64,000 bases of DNA from Dugong dugon (GCA_030035585.1 CM057469.1:18408501-18472500); one strand, 5' to 3'; positions 1 to 10,826 are shown, counted from the first letter of the stretch. The notes: a model not told the origin generated them from the sequence alone. Program-made: numbers and translations.

Positions 1-566
1 TAAATTTTTCAGGTTCTTCATCCTGGATTGAAATTCATTTCATTCTTTGGATAATTTTGGTAGAAAATAAATATGCTGCCTTAGAAAAAAGAATAAACAA
101 AATTAAATCTGTTCAGTGATTTCTCGTGGGGCTGACTCCAATCTAAGCAACAAAAGAAAAGAGGAAAAAGTTCTTCCTTATGGAAGAAGTAGATATACGT
201 TTGAGTTTTCTGTGAAAAATGAAGAATTACGAGGATCTGACTTACTTGTTAATATTACAGATACTTCAAAACACCAGTTGCTTGCTCTGTGTTGATTTCT
301 CCAACTACAATTAGAGTTACAAATGTATTTCACAGACAAGGAAATCCCAAAGAACTTGGGATTATTGATAGAAAGGTTCAGACCGAGCAATAAATGCAAC
401 AGAAAATCATTCCTAGATATTCTTAAATATTTTTCAATGTACAGACCATTTTCCAAGTATTCAGTATTGAGGACGAAAACACAGACACAAAAAAAATAAT
501 TAATGGAAGTATGTATTGTTTTTGATAAAACGCTAATATGAAACTGCCTACTTTTAATTAACACGT
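1..566. other. AT-rich single-copy sequence, no gene seen
   Basis: No repeat family, exon or RNA gene is recognisable here. An antisense open frame of 128 codons at 178-564 is low-complexity, resembles no protein I know and has no splice or promoter context, so it is treated as chance. Confidence 0.5.
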
Positions 567-1034
567 AGCCTACTGACCCACCATCTGTCAGTTTGTCATA
601 CTGTGATGACTTTTGTGTAGCTATGATGCTGAAAAGTATGTCACCAGCATTTCAAATACCAGCAGGGTGACCCATGGTGGACAGGTTTCAGCAGAGCTTC
701 CAGACTAAGACAGGCTAGGAAGAAAGGCCTGGCCATCTACTTCTGAAGATTAGTCAGTGAAAACCTTATGGATCACACCAGAACACTGTCCAACTCACTT
801 GCTTTGGAGGGATCAGTCACTAGAGGAAGACATTATAGCTGATAAACTAGAGGGCCAGCAAGGGCATGGGAGACTCTTGGTGAGACGGACTGGCACAATG
901 TAGCCAAAATGATGGACTCAAACATGCCCACGATCGCGAGGGTGACACAGGATCAGGCAACATTTTATTCTGTTGTACATAAGGTCGCCATGAATCGGAG
1001 TGGACTTGACAGTGGCTAACAACAGCCTACTGAC
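567..1034 (+). mobile_element. RTE-derived non-autonomous retroelement with target-site duplication
   Basis: The element body is 578-1023 and is bounded by a perfect 11-bp direct repeat, agcctactgac, at 567-577 and 1024-1034. The body opens with ccaccatctgtcag. It carries the core tagctatgatgctg / cagagcttccagactaagac / aggcctggccatctact. It ends with the RTE-type tail cgccatgaatcggagtggac followed by gctaacaac. It has no coding capacity, so it must have been moved in trans, by inference by an RTE (BovB-like) LINE whose 3' end it shares. Sister copies lie at 44030-44398 (antisense) and 59276-59634. Family membership is clear from internal comparison; the formal Repbase name is not known to me. 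Confidence 0.8.
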
Positions 1035-1321
1035 AAGCTAGAAAAAAACAGGGATGTGTAATAAAAACGTGTTCCATAGATGCCTCCATGGCATGTGGCC
1101 CACTGAGAAGTCCCTCCGATAGTTTGAGAATAATCTAATATGCGCATGGCAATTATGGTTTCATCATTCCTCTGTACTGGATCTACTCACTGCAGATATC
1201 ACAAATCAATAACAGCACTGTTTCTTGGCAATAATTCAAGGTAGGGGCCAAGATTTGATTGTAGTGGACAAACGAGCTAAAATTGATTTACTATTCCAGG
1301 TAGTCAACCAGATCTACATAC

Positions 1322-1582
1322 AGCAGGACAGTGGTTAAAAGATGGGCTTTGGACACAGATAGGTTTGCACACAGCTCAATCATTTACTAGTGAGCTGACC
1401 TTGGGCATGTTACTTGACCTCCTTGAGACTCAGTTTCTTCCTTCTGTAAAATAGGCATATTAACAGTATCTGCCTCAAAGTGTTTCTGTAAATATGAAAT
1501 GAGATAATTTGTATAACGTTGTTAGCGAAGTGCTAGGTATACTGTAAGCACTGGATAAATGTGAGTTATTATTAGTAGTGGA
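1322..1582 (+). repeat. MIR SINE, old
   Basis: Diverged mammalian-wide MIR in sense orientation. The recognisable core is gagctgaccttgggcatg, then ttacttgacctccttgagac and ttctgtaaaataggca, ending with aagcactggataaatgtgag. It is old, immobile and highly mutated. Confidence 0.8.
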
Positions 1583-1608
1583 AATTATATGAACATCATT
1601 TAAAAAGA

Positions 1609-1817
1609 AAACCAAACCAGTTACTGTTGAGTCAATCCTGACTTACAGTGACTACGTGTGTGTAGAGTAGGACTGCTCCATACAGTTTTCAAGACTGTGA
1701 TCTTTCAGAAGCAGATCACCAGCCCTTTCTTCCAAGGCACCTCTGGGTGAGTTCAAACCACCAACCTTCTGAGTAGTAGTCAAGAACTTAACTATCTGTG
1801 CCACCCAGAGACTCCTG
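1609..1817 (-). mobile_element. AfroSINE, long form, antisense
   Basis: Read on the minus strand this is an afrotherian tRNA-headed SINE of the long (about 210 bp) type. The antisense RTE-like tail gttgagtcaatcctgactta is at its left end and the tRNA-like head (ccaccaaccttctgagtag) at its right end. The flanks gaacatcatt (1591-1600) and gaatgtcatt (1817-1826) look like a mutated target duplication. Confidence 0.85.
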
Positions 1818-1826
1818 AATGTCATT

Positions 1827-1996
1827 GTTATTGTTGTTGTTAGGTACTGTCAGGTTGGTTCTGACTCAGCAACCCTACAGGACAGAGCAGAGCTGCCCCA
1901 CAGGATTTCCAAGAAGAGGCTGGTGGATTTGAACTGCCAGCCTTTTAGTTAGCAGCCAAGCTCTTAACCACTACACCACCAGGCAGGGCTCCAATT
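1827..1996 (-). mobile_element. AfroSINE, short form, antisense
   Basis: Short-form AfroSINE lacking the aggcctggcgatct segment of the long form. The antisense head ends ccaccaggcagggctcc. It is flanked by a perfect 9-bp repeat, aatgtcatt, at 1818-1826 and 1997-2005. The left copy is also the right-hand duplication of the preceding SINE, so the two insertions share one target. Confidence 0.85.
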
Positions 1997-2005
1997 AATG
2001 TCATT

Positions 2006-4315
2006 AGCAGTATCTAAAGATACAGAGAGTTCTGGTCTACATTACACAAAGCTGCATCGTGTTATACCATGACACCTTCTGTCCAGCAAGCTTCCTTCTT
2101 CCTCCCGATCGCCTGGGCAATGCATATGCACATCCCAAAGAGGAAAAAGAAATTGAAAATAAATCCGTTTTCTTGCTTTAAAAAAATGGCAAACTTAGCA
2201 AACACTAAAATTAAATATTCCAAGAAGGATAATACAGTGATGTATTTAAAATATATTAAATTTGACTGTCTTGGAAAATAACAGACTAAGATAATACTTG
2301 TAGGCTATCCCAAAGCCATTTCAGCCTGTTCTATGGTCTGACACCTCTCAGATTTCTAACCCAGGGTGAGATCATGGATTGTATAATTTTAAAAGAAAAT
2401 GAACCATGGGATTTACTTTCACGAGGTATAAATATCTTTCCTGTATTTGCATCATGAATTCATGTTTATTCATAATTGGCACGCAACTGCAATTTAACAA
2501 ATGATGCAGCAACCCTATATCTACTGCTGAGGGCTGAAAAGGATGCATTTGTCCTCCTTAGACTGTGTTTCAGTAAAGGAATGGTTGGTTGATGATGGAT
2601 GTATTTATGATTATCAATAACTGACCTTTACCTAGATTCTCAGTGAAGAGGTCTAACTGCCACAAGGTGGGAGCCAGACTATCTCTATCATGTCCTGCAG
2701 TGACTTGTAGGAGACAAGAATATCTTCCTGTCCATACAAACCCACAGGATCCACTGCAAAGGATTCTAGGGTGCTGGAGCCCAGGGAGTCCTCTGGGATG
2801 GAAGGTAGAGGTCATTTGCAAACAAAAGGGCACGAAGCTTGCTTGTGAGTCACTAGAGGAGCTTTAATCTTATCAGCATATTTTGCATCTTCCAACTGCA
2901 AACCCAGCCTGTGGCATACAGAATCTAGTCTTGGTTCCTCTGTTATTAAGGACTCACAGAATTAATCTCTCATAGGTCTGCCCGCTGATTTTAGTGTCTG
3001 AAATGCAAATGGAGCGGCACTTCAGTGCCTTGGGATACTTATAATAATCTTATGAAAGCTAAAATGCTTCACTTTCCTGTAAGTCTCCATTACAGCTCAG
3101 ACCCAAGTCTTTAGTTCATCAAAAGGCAGACAGAGGAGGATGAGTCCAAGCAGAGGGATGACATGATCTGTGTTCAGATCTAATCCCAGGGATGGACACA
3201 GACCAGGAGGCGCCGGTCCTCCCAGGCTGCGAGGGTGACTTATTCCCTAGAGGCTGTTCCTTCAGCAACTGGGCTGTGTGGTACTGCTCAGACTGAGACG
3301 TGATAGACGCCGCGGCCAGGCTCCCCGCTCAGATCCTCCGACACAGTCCTACACGGTGAGTGTTTTCAGGGAGCGTATTTGTTGTTCAGGATCTGCTGGT
3401 CAAATTTTAGTCAAATATCAGCTGGGTGCAAAGTCTTATTTGCTCTCTTTTTTTATATACAGTTAGAAGTTCTTTTTTTTTTTTTTTTAAAGCTAAGTGA
3501 ACCTCGAAGTTGCCACCAAAGTAAGGAGAGAAAAAAGCACTGTACTACTGCAAAGTTTTTATCCTTTGAGGAGGAGAAAGAAAAACAAGACAAAGCAAAA
3601 AACCCAACAGCCCTCCAATGAAAAAATATGGGTTAGAGGAGAGAGGCCAGACCTCAGGACAATTGACTACTTTTCCTTTAACTCTTCACCTTTTATTATG
3701 CCAGGGAGTAACGTATTTACCACACTATCTAAAAAACAGAGTAACCAAAACAAAAGGACCAAAGCCAACCCCGGGGTCGGGTGGGCCCTGAGAAGAAGTC
3801 AAGCTCCAAAAGTGGCGTGCAGTTTTTCCATGCTAAGCGGCCATCAGCTACAGGGCCCCACGCTTAGAAGGGTCTCACACTTGGTTTAAGGCTCTCCTGT
3901 CACCATTTTGAAATCCTTAATAAATTTTGAGCATAACGTCCTGCATTTCATCTTGCACTGAGCTCCATAAACTACGTAGCTGGTCCTAGGGTGGCACGGT
4001 TCTCTTAGGTATCTAATGTTGATGTTGTTTGTAGCCACTACAAAGCAGATGTAAAAGAGCATTTCAGAAAGATAACAGGTGTGACCATATTTACAACTAA
4101 AAGAGACAAAGAGGTGGTACACTATGAGCTACATGGGTAAATTACCGCAAGGGAATCTAAACACCTCTATTTCAATTTCCCACAGTTAGAGATTCACTCC
4201 ATTGATAAATGGAAATTTAACGATGGGGAGCCAGCCCCAAGCAACAAACCCAATCCTCAGGCCCAGGACCTGGAACTCTGGGACAACATGATGTTGTGGA
4301 CAGGAATGGGGTTCC
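2006..4315. other. Mostly single-copy sequence; small GC-rich patch
   Basis: No repeat or gene is confidently recognised. A local GC- and CpG-richer patch at about 3270-3360 ends in a donor-like tacacggtgagtg, and a T-tract of about 18 nt lies at 3472-3489. The open frames here (at most 130 codons) look random. Confidence 0.45.
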
Positions 4316-4319
4316 ACTA

Positions 4320-4490
4320 GCATTTGGTTCTTCTTCCTATTTGCTATGTGACCTTGGGCCAGCCACTTATTAAATCTGAACCTTCATTTCTTCAACTGGA
4401 AAATAACATGAACTACTTTGCTGGGTTGTTGTTAACATTTAATGAGATACTATGCATGAAATAACTTTATGCATAAAAAAGTGCTATAAA
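4320..4490 (+). repeat. MIR SINE, old
   Basis: Diverged MIR, sense. The core gctatgtgaccttgggccag and ttcttcaactggaaaataac match the MIR middle, and the end trails off into cataaaaaagtgctataaaa. Confidence 0.7.
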
Positions 4491-4500
4491 AATCATTTAT

Positions 4501-4664
4501 ATGGAGCCCTGGTGGTGCAGCGGTTAAGTGTTCAGCTGCTAACCAAAGGGCAGCAGTACGAATCTAACAGCTGCTCCTTGGAAACCCTATGGGACAGTTC
4601 TATTCTGTCCTATAGGGTCCCTATGAGTCGGAATTGGCTCAATGGCAATGAGTTTTGTCTTTTT
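4501..4664 (+). mobile_element. AfroSINE, short form
   Basis: Begins ggagccctggtggtgcagcg with a pol III A-box-like head, passes the anticodon-loop region cagctgctaaccaaag, and ends tatgagtcggaattggctca. It lies directly behind an old MIR. No clear target duplication was found. Confidence 0.9.
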
Positions 4665-5360
4665 TTCAATGTAGTTTTCCTACTTTTTCTTTCTTGAATT
4701 GTCTGCTCAATCTTAAACTTTGTTGTAACTTCTTCTTTCCCGAAAATAATTTACCAAACAAGCAGATGTTTTTCTTCCCACTTTTGCTCCTAATATAACC
4801 CTCATTAAAAAAGTCAAGAAAGTTTTTCTGGAATTCCTTGCTGATATAATAAAATGCCCAATAAAGTGATTGTAGCCCTAATGGATGTAGAAGACAAAAC
4901 AGGAATGTGTTGCCAAATTTAATTACTTAAATATATGTATTTAAATTAGAACCAACATCTTTGCTTTGCCCACATTAACCCTTGAGAAAGCATACAATTT
5001 GCTATTTTTAATCAGGATATATTGATTTAAAATAAATCCTTTAGGGAAGGTCTGCTCTTATCTGTGAGGAAGGCTCACTTAAGTAAATGCCAGTCAGTAT
5101 ATTTAAGAAGAGCAGCTGGAAGGAGATGGTCACAAAGAAAAACTCTCATATTTAACCGGAGAATAGAATGACCATTGATCAAGATGCAAAGTAGCATGGA
5201 ATCTTAACTCCTTCCTTCATTTATTCATTACAGCTCTGGGGGAAATGTCAGCACCGCTGATGTGAAAGAGCTGCCACTTGCCATCTCAAAGTCCTGCCCT
5301 GAAGGAGCTGTGATCCCAGGAAAGGGCTATACAGGGTCGCCGGTTTAGAAGAAGCTGAAG
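4665..5360. other. AT-rich single-copy sequence
   Basis: No repeat family or exon recognised. Confidence 0.45.
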
Positions 5361-5362
5361 TG

Positions 5363-5600
5363 TTTTCTTTTTGTTTGTTTGTTTCTTGTTTTGTTTTATT
5401 GTAGTAAATACACATGCAACAAAACATTTGCCATTTTCAACATTCTCCACATGTACAATTCGGTGATATTAACTATGTTCATCATGCTGTGCAACCACCC
5501 CCATTATCTGTTTCCAAGTTTTCCCATCAACCTTAACAGAAGTTCAGTGTCCCCTAGGCAATGACTCCTCCTTCCCCCTCCATCCCACCTGCCCCCAGCA
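5363..5600 (-). mobile_element. Old L1 (L1M) 3' UTR fragment, antisense
   Basis: The plus strand reads as the complement of an ancient L1 3' end: ttattgtagtaaatacacat, then tgtacaattcggtgatatta, and gtgcaaccacccccattatc. Similar old L1 3' ends recur at 49310-49700 and 55268-55745. Confidence 0.75.
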
Positions 5601-6543
5601 TTGTTTTTACTTCTTAATTTTCATTGGGAAAATGGGCTTCAAAATGCCAAGGTCTCTGCTTGTCTTTTGTCATCCACTTAATCCAGACAGGAAAAGCAAC
5701 TATTAGGGCCACCCGCCACCCTTCTTCCCAGGTCCTCCCACACAAATCTACTCTGTCCTACACTTCTCCTTTGGAAGAAAAAAAAGTTACTGATCAACAT
5801 CAATTTTTATTTTTAGGAAACTGCTAAATCTGTTTGATTGTGCCACAAAATTTATTTTCCATCAGTCTAATTTGTGATTCCAAATATTCTAGAAACTACA
5901 TGGATAGCAGGGAGGCCACACGGTGTCTAGTTACAGGTTATGAGATTTATCTGATGGGCGACCAAGATGGCGGATCTGACTCATGACAATCATGTCCCTT
6001 CATTTACTGTTTATGGGCCTCATGTGAAGGGCAGTTATGTCCCTCCATTCCTAGTCTGGATCTTTTCTTCATTGGTAAGAGATCACAGATGCATAATGTG
6101 GAACACTTCATTAGCACTGTTCCAGTGTTTAGTGAGATAAGATTCAGAACACTGGCCAGAATGAGTAAACACATAACCAAGAATTATGAACGCCTAATAA
6201 GAGGGGTGGGCGGTAGGTAGGGTAGGGGGTGAAGGGAAAGAGAAAAGATAAGAAGGTGAAAATCTTTGGGGTGGAAACAGAAATAAAATTGGGAGAAATA
6301 AAAAACAGCTTGGTATAAAGTCATTCCTAAAAAAGCATCACTAAGTGAAGAGCTATTGGTTCAGCAAAGGGTAACAGAATGCAGAAAAGGTACAAGGAAA
6401 AATATAAAGGTGGAATGAGGAAACTAATGTACAGATTTTTATAAAAATGGTTAACATTTGATATACTAAGATTAAAAAAAAATTCTTTCTGCTTGAATTC
6501 CAAGTAACTTGCCTTGAAAGATTGGAATTTGGGGTTTCCATAT
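5601..6543. other. Single-copy sequence with a G-rich tract
   Basis: No gene recognised. A G-run cluster at 6203-6236 (gaggggtggg, then ggtagggggt, then gaaggg) fits a loose G-quadruplex pattern on the plus strand. Confidence 0.45.
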
Positions 6544-6930
6544 TGTACTAGTTTCCTAGGGCTGCCACAACAAACTATCACAAATTTGTTGGCTTAAAAC
6601 AATAGACATGTTTTCACAGAGGCCTTCTAGAAGTCCAAAATCCAGGTATCAGCAGGGCTGTGCTTCCTCTGAAGGCTCTAGGGAACATCGTTCCTTGTCT
6701 CTTCCAGCTTCCGTTGGCTGGTGAATGGCCTTCTCTGTGTGTCTCTGTGTTTTCCCCTCTTCTTATAGGAACACCAGTCATTGGATTTAGGTCCCACCCT
6801 AATTCAGTATGATCTCATCTCAGTCCCTAACTAATTACATTTGTAAAGACCCTATTTCCAAAATAGGTCACATTCTGAGGTTCTGAGTAGACAGGAATTG
6901 GAGGGGGGACACTATTCAACCCATCACATA
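6544..6930 (-). mobile_element. MLT1-type (ERVL-MaLR) solo LTR, antisense
   Basis: The complement of an MLT1-like LTR. On the plus strand it starts tgtactagtttcctagggct, continues with ggcttaaaacaatagaca, gaaggctctagggaacat, acaccagtcattggattta and accctatttccaaaatagg, and ends actattcaacccatcaca. No internal retroviral region flanks it, so it is a solo LTR of an old endogenous retroelement. Confidence 0.85.
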
Positions 6931-7161
6931 CACTAATCCTGACAAAGTTAGCAAAAGGAATGTGACAGCGCAGAGATTTACCTTCTGCTCTAACTTTCTA
7001 ATAGTTCCAGCTATTACTATCTCTACACAGTCCTTCTTCCAGTGCACAGGCGCATCTGCTCATCTGCAATGTAAGGTAACTGTGGCAAAAGGCACTTGGT
7101 CAGCCTTGCTCAACACATCCTCCCAAAACTAATTAACTGAATTTCTTCTTCTTTTCCCCTC
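6931..7161. other. Short single-copy spacer
   Basis: No feature recognised between the MLT1 LTR and the next SINE. Confidence 0.4.
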
Positions 7162-7369
7162 ACTGGCTGATTTTCAGAAGTAGATCGCCAGGACTTTCTT
7201 CCTAGTCTCTCTTAGTCTGGAAGCTCTGCTGAAAACTGTTTAGCATCATAGCAATGCACAAGCCCCCACTGATGGATGGTGGCTGCACATGAGGTGAATT
7301 GGCTGGGAATCAAACCTGGATCCTCTGCATAGAAGATGAGAATCCCACCACTGAACCACCACTGCCCTC
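7162..7369 (-). mobile_element. tRNA-Gly-headed SINE with RTE tail, antisense, 3'-truncated
   Basis: On the minus strand the head reads as a tRNA-Gly(GCC)-like module. Its complement on the plus strand is ggctgggaatcaaacctgga (B box region) and gagaatcccaccactgaacc (A box region). The body complement contains tagtctggaagctctgctga. The 3' RTE-like tail is missing. Confidence 0.75.
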
Positions 7370-7449
7370 TGCTATATTTCTTCTTAATAATTTAAAACTT
7401 ATTCCTGAACCTCTCCTGCCCACTTCTCCCAAGGCAGGTATAAGTAACC

Positions 7450-7653
7450 CCATTAAACCCATTGCCGTTGAGTTGATTCTGACTCATAGCAACCCTAGAG
7501 GACAGAGTAAAATTGCCCCATTGGGTTTCCAAGGCTGTAATCTTTATGGAAGCAGACTGCCACATCATTCTCTTACACAGCAGCTGGTGAGTTTGAACAG
7601 CCGACCTTTCAGTTAGCAGCTGAGTGCTTAACCACCGCACCTCCAGGGCTCCT
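7450..7653 (-). mobile_element. AfroSINE, long form, antisense
   Basis: The left end is the antisense tail ccgttgagttgattctgact and the right end is the antisense head ttagcagctgagtgcttaac followed by ccagggctcct. It has the long-form insert gaagcagactgccacatc. Confidence 0.88.
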
Positions 7654-7737
7654 TGTAGATATCAGTAGCTATGGTAAAATCAATGTGGGTGAGACTGTGA
7701 CATTCACAGGCACTTAAGCCAGGTCTAGAGGAAATAG

Positions 7738-7950
7738 AGTAGCTCAGAGCTTGGGCTCTGGGGTTGGGCAGGCTGGACTTCAGTCCCAGCTGGGTGGCCT
7801 TTGACAACTTTTTAACCTCTCTAAGCTTCAGTTTTCTCATCTATAAATGAGGACACTGATTGAACCTGTGAGGATGAAAAGATATGATGCACTTAAGCAT
7901 ACTGATACAGACAAAATAAATGCTCGATACATGTTAATTATTATTATGAC
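7738..7950 (+). repeat. MIR SINE
   Basis: Sense MIR. It contains gggctctggggttgggcagg, tttttaacctctctaagctt, ttttctcatctataaatga and aaataaatgctcgatacatg, which follow the MIR consensus order end to end. Confidence 0.85.
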
Positions 7951-8163
7951 GATTACTATGATTGGTCCTGAAACCGTTCCCCTCACCAGGCTCTTGGATC
8001 CTACACTGAATGTTAGACCCTGGGCACTCATGGAATCCCTGAGATCTGAAGAGGACACAAAAGAACATGAGCCAGGGCTTTGGCCACCACCTCCTTCTCC
8101 ACCTTTCAAAGGAAACTCAGCCCTAGAATATACTGCTTGTGCCTTCTCACACCTGATATTGAC

Positions 8164-8196
8164 GTTGTTAGTTGCCGTTGAGTCAATTCCGACTCA
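8164..8196 (-). repeat. Antisense RTE/AfroSINE 3' tail fragment
   Basis: gttgttagttgccgttgagt followed by caattccgactca is the exact complement of the shared RTE/AfroSINE tail. It faces the sense RTE fragment downstream, so the two 3' tails form an inverted repeat. Confidence 0.6.
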
Positions 8197-8254
8197 GGAA
8201 GACCTCATCTGGAGGTGAAGTTTTTTCCAACGACTTAGACTTGCTTGAACTGAT

Positions 8255-8679
8255 GAATTGAAATGCATGTGAAAATTGGATAATGAAAATGGAAGACAGA
8301 AGAAGAATTGCTGCATTCAAACTGTGGTGGCGATGAACACATTAAATATATGTGGACTGCCAGAAGAATGAACAAATCAGTCTTAGAAGAAAGACAACCA
8401 GAATGTTCCTTAGAAGCGAAGATGGAGAGACTTCTATTCGCTTACTTTGGACATGTCATCAGGAAAGATCAATCGCTTGAAAATGACAGCATGTTTGGTA
8501 AAGTGGAGGGTCAGCGAAAACGAGGGAAACCTTCCATGAGATGGACTGACACAACAGCCATAACAATGGACTCACACATACCAACGGTCATGAAGATGAT
8601 TCAGGATCAGGCAATGTTTCCTTCTGTTAAACATAAGATCATCATGAGTCAGAGCCAACTACATGGCAACTAACAACAA
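8255..8679 (+). mobile_element. RTE (BovB-like) LINE, C-terminal ORF fragment plus 3' tail
   Basis: A 5'-truncated copy of the autonomous RTE-clade LINE. An open frame at 8308-8673 contains the RTE C-terminal signature: LEERQPECSLEAKMERLLFA, then YFGHVIRKDQSLENDSMFGK, VEGQRKRGKPSMRWTDTTA and MKMIQDQAMF. This is the segment after the reverse transcriptase. The element ends with gcaactaacaacaa, the terminus used by the non-autonomous RTE and tRNA-headed elements in this window. RTE/BovB elements are known for patchy, horizontally acquired distributions in vertebrates, Afrotheria among them. This copy has no reverse transcriptase and is dead. Confidence 0.85.
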
Positions 8680-9366
8680 AGCATAGTCCCAGAAACTATG
8701 CACTCATTCTCCATGACTCATCACACTACACTTCCAGACTACGAGGTCCCAACAACAGAGACTACGCCTGCAAGTCTCTTAGTCTTTAGAATTGGCCGCT
8801 CACAGCACACCCCTCCTCTGACATCTGGAGGCCCTCAATCCACGTTAGGGAGCACAGGTGCCTCTGGGTGAACCACTCATTTCGTGGGAACACTAGTAAG
8901 AAGCATCATCCCTCCCAGGTGGGAGGCACATGAGGCATATCTTCACTGAGGCTCCAGAGCACGTCAGTAAGTGAGTTCTCCATGGGAGCTTTTCCATCCC
9001 TCTCTCACAGAGTAGTGCCTGCTCTTCTTATGCCAAAGGAAGATTTCAGGCACATGGAAGATGTCATGTGCATGGAAAGCAGGGAGCCCTTGGGCATTTT
9101 CTTCCCAAGTCCTCAGAAGAGCTTGGTTAATGATGTTTGTATTCATCCCCCTATATTTTCATATAAAACAACATGCACCCCAATACACATCCACCCGGTT
9201 AGGCATTGAGGTCTACTGCTGGTTATGTAGGATCATTCATGGAAGGTCTTACTTAAAAATAAATGTCTCTCCCCATTGAACTGCTTAATTGACAATCTCT
9301 GCCCTTGGCTTTCACCTACTCCTAGAATCCAGTACAGCTGCCCTATTTGTTATTTCTCTCTTCCTT
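8680..9366. other. Single-copy sequence
   Basis: No repeat or gene recognised; the open frames here look random. Confidence 0.45.
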
Positions 9367-9575
9367 AGCTACGGGCCTCATTAGCGAGGACAGTAACAAT
9401 ACACACCATTTTGAGAAGAGTACAATTCGGTTAGACGCTGCTGTGTGCTGGCCAGAAGACTACAGCATGCTGTCACATCAAACCAGAGGCCGCTCCAAGT
9501 GGCGGAGGACGTTTATCGAGGTCTGTGGGCAAGACTCCCAGCCTAGGGACTCCAGGGGAATTCTGAAGAAATAAA
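9367..9575 (+). other. Possible terminal exon-like segment (unidentified)
   Basis: A pyrimidine-rich acceptor-like tract, ttatttctctcttccttag, ends at about 9368. It is followed by an open frame closing at 9572-9574 that overlaps an AATAAA at 9570-9575. The segment is CpG-richer than its surroundings (acggg, gccgct, ggcgga, gacgtt, atcgag). The translated piece resembles no protein I can name, and there is no partner exon or donor. It may equally be a conserved non-coding element or chance. Confidence 0.2.
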
Positions 9576-10354
9576 CAAAGCTTAGCGCTCAGTAATGATA
9601 ACATTTGTATTTATCTCTTACAATAGCAATCAACACTTGGCCACATGTCCTCACTTGTTGAAAAGGGAACTCTCTTCCCTTGTTTTTACGGTGAGTTGAC
9701 AGGGGGTCTGACACTCTAGAGAAAGGAAGAATTCTCGATATTAGCTTCATGTACAAAGATCAAAGGTCTGGGAATAGGAATAAGCATTGCTCTCTCCACA
9801 GCGTGTACACCAGAGCGCTCAGTAACGCTGGAGTACACATTCAGTTTCCTTGTTTAATGATGAGTTCCTAACCACTGTACTCATTTTCCCACGGGAGTAG
9901 TTCAAACATAGAAGCCTGAAATTTTAGATTGTCCTTTTTACATTACATTTGGGCATTAGAACGTTTCAGGAGCTGTATTGTTTTCTAGACAGATTGATTG
10001 AAACATGGGACCTGGACCTGAAACAATCTGTGTGCAAGCTGGGCGGGTGGCTGCGGGCATTCTCTGAGCCCAGGGAGGGCCACAGAGCCGTTAAGAGGGC
10101 CTTTGCCAGTTATCATACAACCCACACGGTTGTAAAGACGAGAAAAGCCATTTGGTGCATCATTGGTTCTAAGCAGATGCTTCCTTCCAAAGCATAAATA
10201 TTCCAAAGACAGCACTTATAGGTGATATTTTAGATTTAAAAAAAAATGCATGTGCAATGCATGGCTAGAACAATGTCTGGAACATTTTAAGTACTTCTCA
10301 TATGTTAGTTTTATGAAATATTAAAGGTAATATAACTATGGATAAAACACTATA
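9576..10354. other. Single-copy sequence, partly GC-rich
   Basis: Nothing recognised. About 10000-10170 is less AT-rich than its surroundings and contains gggcgggtggctgcggg and CpGs, in the style of a conserved non-coding element, but no family match is apparent. Confidence 0.4.
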
Positions 10355-10826
10355 GAGGGGATCCCAGATAGAAAGTGAGAAAAATGTAGGACAAAACTCA
10401 AATTCTTAAAAAAGCCAGACTTACTGGACTGATGGAGAGTAGAGGAACCCCTGGGACTATTGCCCTAAGATACCCTTTGAACTTGGAACTGAAGCCACTC
10501 CCAGGGGTTATCTCTTACGCAAATAATAGATTGGCTTTTAAATAAACAACATCATCTGTGAATACTGTGCTCCCTTCAATAATCAACTATATACAACTGG
10601 TCAACATTTACCCTAAAACAAAGATGAGAAGATAAGGAGGGGTAGGGAAGCTAGATTAATGGAAACAGAACAAAAAGAATGGAAATAATGAGAATATTGA
10701 CACATTGTGGAAAATGTAACCAACATCATAGAACAAGGTGCATAAAAATTGTTAAATGAGAACCTAATTTGCTATGAAAACTTTCACCTAAAACACTATA
10801 AAATATTTTTAAAAAAAGAGAGAGAG
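10355..10826 (+). mobile_element. Afrotherian L1 3' UTR fragment
   Basis: A 5'-truncated L1 made only of 3' UTR. Diagnostic strings are caaattcttaaaaaagccag, acttactggactgatggaga, gacacattgtggaaaatgta and tgttaaatgagaacctaatt, ending caaaacactataaaatatt before an A-rich tail. The same 3' UTR recurs at 37995-38465 and 59638-60187 and antisense at 45155-45815. Confidence 0.85.

Noticed and set aside
5962-5985. gaccaagatggcggatctga resembles a YY1 site or an L1/promoter start
   Set aside because: Isolated motif with no L1 5' UTR, CpG island or exon nearby; too little to call a promoter.
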